In this document: positions 59,115 to 64,000 of the stretch, in pieces
Layout of the letters: each line of letters begins with the position of its first letter
Position numbering within the stretch: position 1 is the first letter of the stretch
NCBI RefSeq assembly: GCF_016745235.1
Contig: NZ_JAELVM010000003.1
Location: 868,001 to 932,000 of the forward strand
Direction of reading: 5' to 3'
Source: Chryseobacterium endalhagicum
GTDB taxonomy: Bacteria > Bacteroidota > Bacteroidia > Flavobacteriales > Weeksellaceae
DNA: 64,000 nucleotides
Program-made: the position numbers and the translations under genes
Notes under the pieces: model-generated
The model's database searches: none
What the model was told of the DNA's origin: nothing
What the model saw: only the letters and a program-made list of their open reading frames with translations

Positions 59115-61154
59115 TTAATAGAATAAACTGATCACTAAATCGATGATTTTGATGCCAATAAATGGAACTATTACCCCACCCAAACCATAGATTAAAAGGT
59201 TTCTTCTTAAGAGTGCACTGGCCCCGATTGGTTTATAAGCCACTCCTTTTAATGCTAATGGAATAAGGAAAGGAATAATCACGGCATTGAAAATAACAGC
59301 GGATAATATGGCAGTTTCCGGGCTGTGAAGATTCATAATATTCAGCTTTTGAAGTGAAGGAATGAATGTAATAAACAATGCGGGAATAATGGCAAAATAT
59401 TTAGCTACGTCATTCGCGATACTGAAAGTTGTCAGCGTTCCACGGGTCATCAGCAGCTGTTTTCCAATCTCTACGATCTCGATCAGTTTTGTAGGGTCAT
59501 TGTCAAGATCTACCATATTTCCGGCTTCTTTTGCAGCCTGGGTTCCACTGTTCATCGCTACACCCACATCGGCCTGAGCCAGTGCCGGCGCATCATTCGT
59601 CCCGTCTCCCATCATGGCCACCAGCTTTCCTTCCTGCTGTTCTTTTTTAATGTAATTCATCTTATCTTCCGGTTTCGCTTCGGCAATGAAATCGTCTACG
59701 CCCGCTTTTTCAGCAATGAATTTTGCAGTCAGGGGATTATCTCCGGTGACCATCACCGTTTTCACGCCCATTTTTCTCAGTCTCTGGAAACGTTCCTGAA
59801 TTCCTGTTTTAATGATGTCCTGAAGCTCAATTACACCCCATACTTTTTCATTCACAATAACCACAAGAGGAGTTCCACCGTTTTCAGAAATTTTGGTTAC
59901 CGCATCCTGGGTTTCTTTCGGGAAGGTGTTCCCGGCTTTTTCAGTCAGTTTTTTTATCGTGTCGTAAGCTCCTTTTCTGATTCTTGTGTCTTCAAAATCA
60001 ATTCCGGAGGTTCTTGTTTCTGCCGTAAAATCAATATAAACAGGATTGGGAACAAGAAGATCTTCTGATTTTAGCTGGCTCAATTCTATAATGGATTTTC
60101 CTTCCGGTGTTTCATCGGCTACTGAACTCAATGCAGCAGCTTTAATGAAATCCGGCAGCCTGATTCCGTCTGCGGGGTGAAATTCCGTTGCTTTACGGTT
60201 TCCAATGGTGATGGTTCCTGTTTTATCAAGAAGCAATACATCAATATCTCCTGCAGTTTCTACGGCTTTACCGCTTTTGGTGATTACATTTGCTCTCAGG
60301 GCTCTGTCCATTCCTGCGATCCCGATTGCAGAAAGCAGACCTCCAATGGTTGTGGGAATCAAACAAACGAAAAGTGAAATAAATGCCGCAATGGTAATTG
60401 GTGTCTGCGCGTAGTCTGCAAAAGGTTTTAAAGTGAGTGTTACGATAATAAAGGTCAGGGTAAATCCTGCCAAAAGTATAGTTAATGCGATTTCGTTAGG
60501 TGTTTTCTGTCTTGATGCTCCTTCTACCAGGGCAATCATTTTATCTAAAAAGGATTCTCCCGGTTTGGTGGTCACTTTTACTTTTATTCTGTCCGAAAGC
60601 ACTTTTGTACCACCGGTTACAGAGCTTTTATCGCCTCCGGATTCACGGATCACGGGTGCGCTTTCTCCGGTGATGGCAGATTCATCAATGGTGGCAAGTC
60701 CTTCGATGATCTCTCCGTCCATCGGGATCTGATCTCCGGTTTCACAAAGGAAGATATCACCAAGCTTCATTTCGGCAGACATTCTCAGAACGGTTTCTAC
60801 CTGAAAGCCCGGTTTGTTCTCCACAACGACTTTGGCGGGAGTTTCTTCACGCGTTTTTCTGAGGGTATCCGCCTGAGCCTTTCCTCTGGCTTCTGCAATG
60901 GCTTCCGCAAAATTGGCGAACAGAACTGTAAAAAATAATATGATGAATACTGTGAAATTATAAGCAAAGCTTCCCTGTGATTTGTCGCCTGTAAGACTGA
61001 AAAGACTTACAATGAACATCACAACAGTTCCGACCTCCACCAGGAACATCACGGGATTTTTAAACATGATTTTCGGATTCAGTTTAACGAAAGACTGTTT
61101 GATCGCTTCGTTCACCAAATCTTTTTGAAACAATGTCTGTGATTGATTTTTCAT
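59115..61154 (-). CDS. kdpB: Potassium-transporting ATPase subunit B
   Basis: P-type ATPase subunit energising KdpFABC, 679 residues. Motifs: TGES in ESAITGESAPVIRE (actuator; the Ser in this motif is the inhibitory phosphorylation site in E. coli KdpB), phosphorylation motif DKTGTIT, ATP-binding KGAYDTI, and MMGDGTNDAPALAQADVGVA (hinge). Membrane helices at about 35-80, 215-270 and 575-679. Between kdpA (171-base gap) and kdpC. Confidence 0.97.
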   Translation of the reverse strand: MKNQSQTLFQKDLVNEAIKQSFVKLNPKIMFKNPVMFLVEVGTVVMFIVSLFSLTGDKSQGSFAYNFTVFIILFFTVLFANFAEAIAEARGKAQADTLRKTREETPAKVVVENKPGFQVETVLRMSAEMKLGDIFLCETGDQIPMDGEIIEGLATIDESAITGESAPVIRESGGDKSSVTGGTKVLSDRIKVKVTTKPGESFLDKMIALVEGASRQKTPNEIALTILLAGFTLTFIIVTLTLKPFADYAQTPITIAAFISLFVCLIPTTIGGLLSAIGIAGMDRALRANVITKSGKAVETAGDIDVLLLDKTGTITIGNRKATEFHPADGIRLPDFIKAAALSSVADETPEGKSIIELSQLKSEDLLVPNPVYIDFTAETRTSGIDFEDTRIRKGAYDTIKKLTEKAGNTFPKETQDAVTKISENGGTPLVVIVNEKVWGVIELQDIIKTGIQERFQRLRKMGVKTVMVTGDNPLTAKFIAEKAGVDDFIAEAKPEDKMNYIKKEQQEGKLVAMMGDGTNDAPALAQADVGVAMNSGTQAAKEAGNMVDLDNDPTKLIEIVEIGKQLLMTRGTLTTFSIANDVAKYFAIIPALFITFIPSLQKLNIMNLHSPETAILSAVIFNAVIIPFLIPLALKGVAYKPIGASALLRRNLLIYGLGGVIVPFIGIKIIDLVISLFY

Positions 61155-61325
61155 TTTTTTGAAAGAGTTATATCATTATAAACCAACGGTAACCATTAAG
61201 ACAGACTAAAAAAACAAGGTTTGAAAATGGATAATATATTCAGGTGAATGTTTCGATGAGTTTTTAGACTGGTTCCCCGATATTTCTATCTTCCTAATGG
61301 TTGACTATTGATTTTAATTTAATTT

Positions 61326-63020
61326 TTATTTAGAGAAATACTGGATCTGTTCTGCGATAGGTCCCAATGTAAGGGCCGGGAAGAAAGACAGGGCTGCAAT
61401 AAGAAGGATCACCGCCAGCGTCATAAAGCCGAAAGTAGCCGTATCCGTTTTCAGGGTTCCTGAACTTTCCGGGATGAATTTTTTCTGGGCCAGTAATCCT
61501 GCAATCGCTACAGGTCCTATGATCGGAATAAATCTGGACAACAGCAATACAATTCCCGTTGAGATATTCCACCATGGGGTATTGTCGCCAAGACCTTCAA
61601 AACCGGAACCGTTATTCGCAGAGGAAGAAGTAAACTCGTACAGCATTTCACTGAACCCGTGGAAACCCGGATTATTCAATGTTTTGGCTCCAAATTCCGG
61701 CAGATAAGCGGTTAGAGCGGTTCCTACAAGGATTAAGAACGGATGGAACAGCGCTACGATCATAGCGATCTTCATTTCCTTAGCTTCAATCTTTTTACCC
61801 ATAAATTCCGGGGTTCGTCCTACCATCAGACCACTGATGAATACAGCAAGAATGATAAAGATGAAATAGTTCAGAATTCCTACGCCGCAGCCTCCGTAGA
61901 AACAGTTGATCATCATCGCCAGCAATTGATTCATTCCTGAAAGCGGCATGGTACTGTCGTGCATGGAGTTGATAGACCCTGTAGAAATTACAGTCGTTGC
62001 AATACTCCAATATCCTGAAGACGCACTTCCAAACCGGATCTCCTTTCCTTCCATAGCACCAAGGCTGCTGTCTGCTCCCATTTGGGTGATAAGAGGGTTT
62101 CCATTGGTTTCATTCACAATATTCGGGATGGTAAGGGCCAGAAAACCGACTGTCATTACGGTAAAGATGACCCATGACAGTTTTCTCTTTTTCAGATAAA
62201 ATCCTAAAGCAAAAATCATGGCAAACGGAACGATCATCTGAGTGACCATTTCGGTCATATTGGTTATATAATTCGGGTTTTCAAGCGGATGTGCAGAGTT
62301 GGCTCCAAAGAAACCACCCCCATTAGTTCCCAAATGTTTAATGGCTACAAAAGCAGCTACAGGACCTCTGGAAACGTCAACTTTTTGTCCTTCCAGTGTT
62401 GTGATAGGGTCTTTTCCTTCGAAAGTCATCGGACTTCCGTTGGCAGAAAGGATCAGAGCAACAAGGATACTGATCGGAACGAGTATTCTGACCACAGATT
62501 TAGTAAAGAAATCATAGAAATTCCCTAATTCCGTAGTTGTTTTTTCTTTAAAAGCTTTAAAAAGAACGGCCATTGCTGCCATTCCGGTCGCTGCGGTCAC
62601 AAACTGCAGGAACATCAGATACAGCTGGCTCAGATAACTTACCCCCGTTTCTCCCGAATAATGCTGTAGATTACAGTTCACCAAAAAGGAAATAGCTGTA
62701 TTGAAAGCAAGATCCGGTGACATATTCGGGTTTCCATCCGGATTCAGGGGAAGCCATGACTGGTTCAGCAGGATAAGAAATCCTATAACGAACCACACCA
62801 GATTGATCGTCAGCATGGCATACATATTCTGCTTCCAGTTCATCTGACGGGCCGGGTTGATCCCCGATATTTTATAAATTAATTTCTCAACAGGTTCAAA
62901 AACAGGATCTAAAAAGGTCTTTTTGTACCCATACACATTGGCAATGTATTTTCCAAGAAATACTCCGATCACCAGTGTGATAGCAAACATGGCAATTACG
63001 CCTAAAATTTCTGTATTCAT
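61326..63020 (-). CDS. kdpA: Potassium-transporting ATPase subunit A
   Basis: Channel-like subunit binding and translocating potassium, 564 residues with about ten membrane helices. Selectivity-loop segments are visible: TAISFLVNCNLQHYSGETG, GTNGGGFFGANSAHPLENP and SSANNGSGFEGLGDN. Starts 6 bases after the kdpF stop. Length and motifs match KdpA. Confidence 0.97.
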   Translation of the reverse strand: MNTEILGVIAMFAITLVIGVFLGKYIANVYGYKKTFLDPVFEPVEKLIYKISGINPARQMNWKQNMYAMLTINLVWFVIGFLILLNQSWLPLNPDGNPNMSPDLAFNTAISFLVNCNLQHYSGETGVSYLSQLYLMFLQFVTAATGMAAMAVLFKAFKEKTTTELGNFYDFFTKSVVRILVPISILVALILSANGSPMTFEGKDPITTLEGQKVDVSRGPVAAFVAIKHLGTNGGGFFGANSAHPLENPNYITNMTEMVTQMIVPFAMIFALGFYLKKRKLSWVIFTVMTVGFLALTIPNIVNETNGNPLITQMGADSSLGAMEGKEIRFGSASSGYWSIATTVISTGSINSMHDSTMPLSGMNQLLAMMINCFYGGCGVGILNYFIFIILAVFISGLMVGRTPEFMGKKIEAKEMKIAMIVALFHPFLILVGTALTAYLPEFGAKTLNNPGFHGFSEMLYEFTSSSANNGSGFEGLGDNTPWWNISTGIVLLLSRFIPIIGPVAIAGLLAQKKFIPESSGTLKTDTATFGFMTLAVILLIAALSFFPALTLGPIAEQIQYFSK

Positions 63021-63026
63021 GACCGG

Positions 63027-63104
63027 TTAAAATTTTTCAGGTTTTATCAAAACATAGCAGATGTACACAAAGGCCAGAATTGAAAGGAAAAATAAACTCC
63101 ACAT
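63027..63104 (-). CDS. kdpF: Potassium-transporting ATPase subunit F
   Basis: 25-residue membrane peptide, starting MWSLFFLSILAFVYICYV and ending IKPEKF. One hydrophobic helix with a short basic tail, immediately upstream of kdpA, as expected for KdpF, which stabilises the KdpABC complex. Confidence 0.85.
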   Translation of the reverse strand: MWSLFFLSILAFVYICYVLIKPEKF

Positions 63105-63109
63105 ATTTT

Positions 63110-63193
63110 TTATATTTTATCAAAAAATTCAACGGATTTGTAAAGAAGCCAGAACATCACTGCAAAAAGCAGGATCAAACTTATCAGCATCAT
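63110..63193 (-). CDS. Tiny membrane protein upstream of kdpF, 27 residues
   Basis: Starts MMLISLILLFAVMFWLLY and ends VEFFDKI, one hydrophobic helix and a short charged end. Its stop is 5 bases before the kdpF ATG and its start overlaps the stop of the preceding 35-residue ORF (ATGATG/TGA). The placement suggests translation; the function is unknown. It could be a second KdpF-like peptide. Confidence 0.6.
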   Translation of the reverse strand: MMLISLILLFAVMFWLLYKSVEFFDKI

Positions 63194-63297
63194 ATCGAAA
63201 TCATTAGGATTAAAAGGGTAAGAACTACATACGATACCACCAGCCGGCTGAAAACGGCATGCTCACGTTTTTTGAACGTTTTTCTTGAAATTGTCAT
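63190..63297 (-). CDS. Tiny basic membrane protein at the start of the kdp operon, 35 residues
   Basis: Starts MTISRKTFKKREHAVF and continues into the hydrophobic SRLVVSYVVLTLLILMISI. A basic N-terminus followed by one helix. The stop overlaps the next start (TGA within ATATGATG). First ORF after the terminator-like hairpin at 63416-63440. Function unknown. Confidence 0.55.
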   Translation of the reverse strand: MTISRKTFKKREHAVFSRLVVSYVVLTLLILMISI

Positions 63298-63313
63298 TTT
63301 TAAAATATTTTAT

Positions 63314-63331
63314 TTGAAACCTATAGGCCAA
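63314..63331 (-). promoter_or_regulatory. Possible weak sigma-54 (-24/-12) promoter of kdp
   Basis: Minus-strand TTGGCC then TTTCA, against the consensus TTGGCA-N6-TTGCA. The GG is present but the -12 GC is TC. It lies just upstream of the first small ORF and would leave a very short leader. Suggested mainly because an NtrC-type regulator is encoded next door. Confidence 0.25.
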
Positions 63332-63415
63332 AATAAAGTCCATTCTCAAAATAAAACAATCAACATATTGAATTACAGTAATTTAATTAAAACAACTCAA
63401 CGATATAAAAGCGCG

Positions 63416-63440
63416 AAAGCCTATCATTTTGATAGGCTGG
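63416..63440 (-). terminator. Hairpin after the sigma-54-type regulator gene
   Basis: GCCTATCA and TGATAGGC form a perfect 8-bp stem around three bases, extended by flanking AA/TT-type pairs. It lies between the regulator stop and the kdp operon. Confidence 0.6.
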
Positions 63441-63791
63441 TTTATTGAAATGATAGGGATCAGGGGTTAGGTTGCAGGGATTAGGGATTAGGGCTGGCCG
63501 AAGCTGTAATCGTGGTTGTGAGTAATGAATTTGCTTTGCAGGGGAATGGAGGGTTGATAGATTCAGGAAATAAGACTTTAGATGCCAGACGTCAGACATC
63601 AGATTTCAGATTTCAGACGAGGACGTTATTAGTGGTGGCTTCGGGAGCCTCAGCCACCGGGGATTTGTCGTTTATTCAATACTTGCAGATTCGCACTCTT
63701 CAACTTTCAAACTCAAAACATTCTAAAACCCCTCCAACAAGTCGTACCACGAAACTCTCAAACCCTAAAACTCTCCGACTCTCAAACTCAC
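63441..63791. other. Intergenic region with short simple repeats
   Basis: Contains TTAGGGATTAGGG-like words (63479-63492), CAGATTTCAGATTTCAGACG (63599-63618) and an inverted GGTGGCT/AGCCACC pair (63634-63658). The rest is low complexity. No gene supported. Confidence 0.5.
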
Positions 63792-64000
63792 TTACCTCAA
63801 TCCATACTCCTCCAACTTTCTGTACAGCGTTGCAATACCAATTTCCAGCAGTCTTGCCGCTTCGGCTTTATTGCCTTTGGTGTATTGAAGGACTTTCTGG
63901 ATGTGTATTTTCTCGAGGGATCTTATGCTTAAAGAGTCGTTTTCAGGAATCTGTTTTTCGGAATAATGGGGAAGGCTGTCGACATCCAGGATATTATTGT
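63792..64000 (-). CDS. Sigma-54-dependent (NtrC-type) regulator, C-terminal Fis domain only
   Basis: The window edge cuts the gene; 69 codons are visible. They read from NNILDVDSLPHYSEKQ to an HTH_8/Fis-type helix-turn-helix: SIRSLEKIHIQKVLQYTKGN, KAEAARLLEIGIATLYRKLE, then EYGLR and stop. This is the standard end of NtrC-family response regulators. Lying upstream of kdp on the same strand, it probably takes the role of KdpE, which is otherwise absent from the window. Confidence 0.88.
   Translation of the reverse strand, partial: NNILDVDSLPHYSEKQIPENDSLSIRSLEKIHIQKVLQYTKGNKAEAARLLEIGIATLYRKLEEYGLR

Overview
The window looks like chromosomal DNA from a Flavobacteriia member of the Bacteroidota, most probably Chryseobacterium or a close Weeksellaceae relative. 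The signs are an AT-rich genome with little Shine-Dalgarno signal, many promoters carrying the Bacteroidota -7 box TAnnTTTG, a SusC/SusD pair, an Oar-like TonB-dependent receptor, two secreted proteins with type IX secretion (T9SS) C-terminal sorting domains, a TonB with the Bacteroidota N-terminal motif, and the order parA-parB-DUF5683-dapB. The genus is an inference.

Layout. 1-4.2 kb: housekeeping block on the minus strand (tonB, parA, parB, DUF5683 protein, dapB cut by the window edge). 4.5-9.3 kb: a plus-strand cassette of two unrecognised cytoplasmic-looking proteins that share a module, followed by an endolysin-like N-acetylmuramidase. 9.9-15.1 kb: surface polysaccharide genes (FkbM methyltransferase, flippase, two glycosyltransferases) around a tandem repeat array; one glycosyltransferase has nine GGTTTAG copies in its leader. 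15.1-17.7 kb: aspA and an amidase lipoprotein. 17.8-18.7 kb: tRNA-Ser, tRNA-Pro, tRNA-Arg, then three truncated tRNA-like 3' fragments around a small GIY-YIG nuclease gene. 18.8-26.9 kb: desaturase, serine hydrolase, Kup potassium transporter, and a coupled erythromycin-esterase-like/ABC exporter operon. 27.1-27.5 kb: a second identical tRNA-Pro/tRNA-Arg pair with another tRNA-like fragment. 27.7-31.1 kb: a membrane protein, an SH3 protein, prmA, an SDR. 31.8-42.1 kb: metallophosphoesterase, SusD, SusC, glycerophosphodiesterase and an Oar-like receptor, which together suggest uptake and hydrolysis of phosphate esters. 42.5-50.6 kb: ligA and two paralogous T9SS proteins. 50.6-53.4 kb: four small unknown genes and a gene remnant. 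53.7-64 kb: a complete Kdp potassium system (sigma-54-type regulator end, two tiny membrane ORFs, kdpF, kdpA, kdpB, kdpC, a porin, a stand-alone KdpD sensor domain and a histidine kinase).

Intergenic DNA is unusually rich in repeats: roughly 160-bp tandem units, a roughly 530-bp composite repeat present twice in inverted orientation 25 kb apart, small palindromes and heptamer tracts. The two most novel-looking items are the GIY-YIG gene embedded in duplicated tRNA-Arg pieces, whose last codons and stop are supplied by the tRNA fragment, and the two-paralog plus muramidase cassette at 4.5-9.3 kb.
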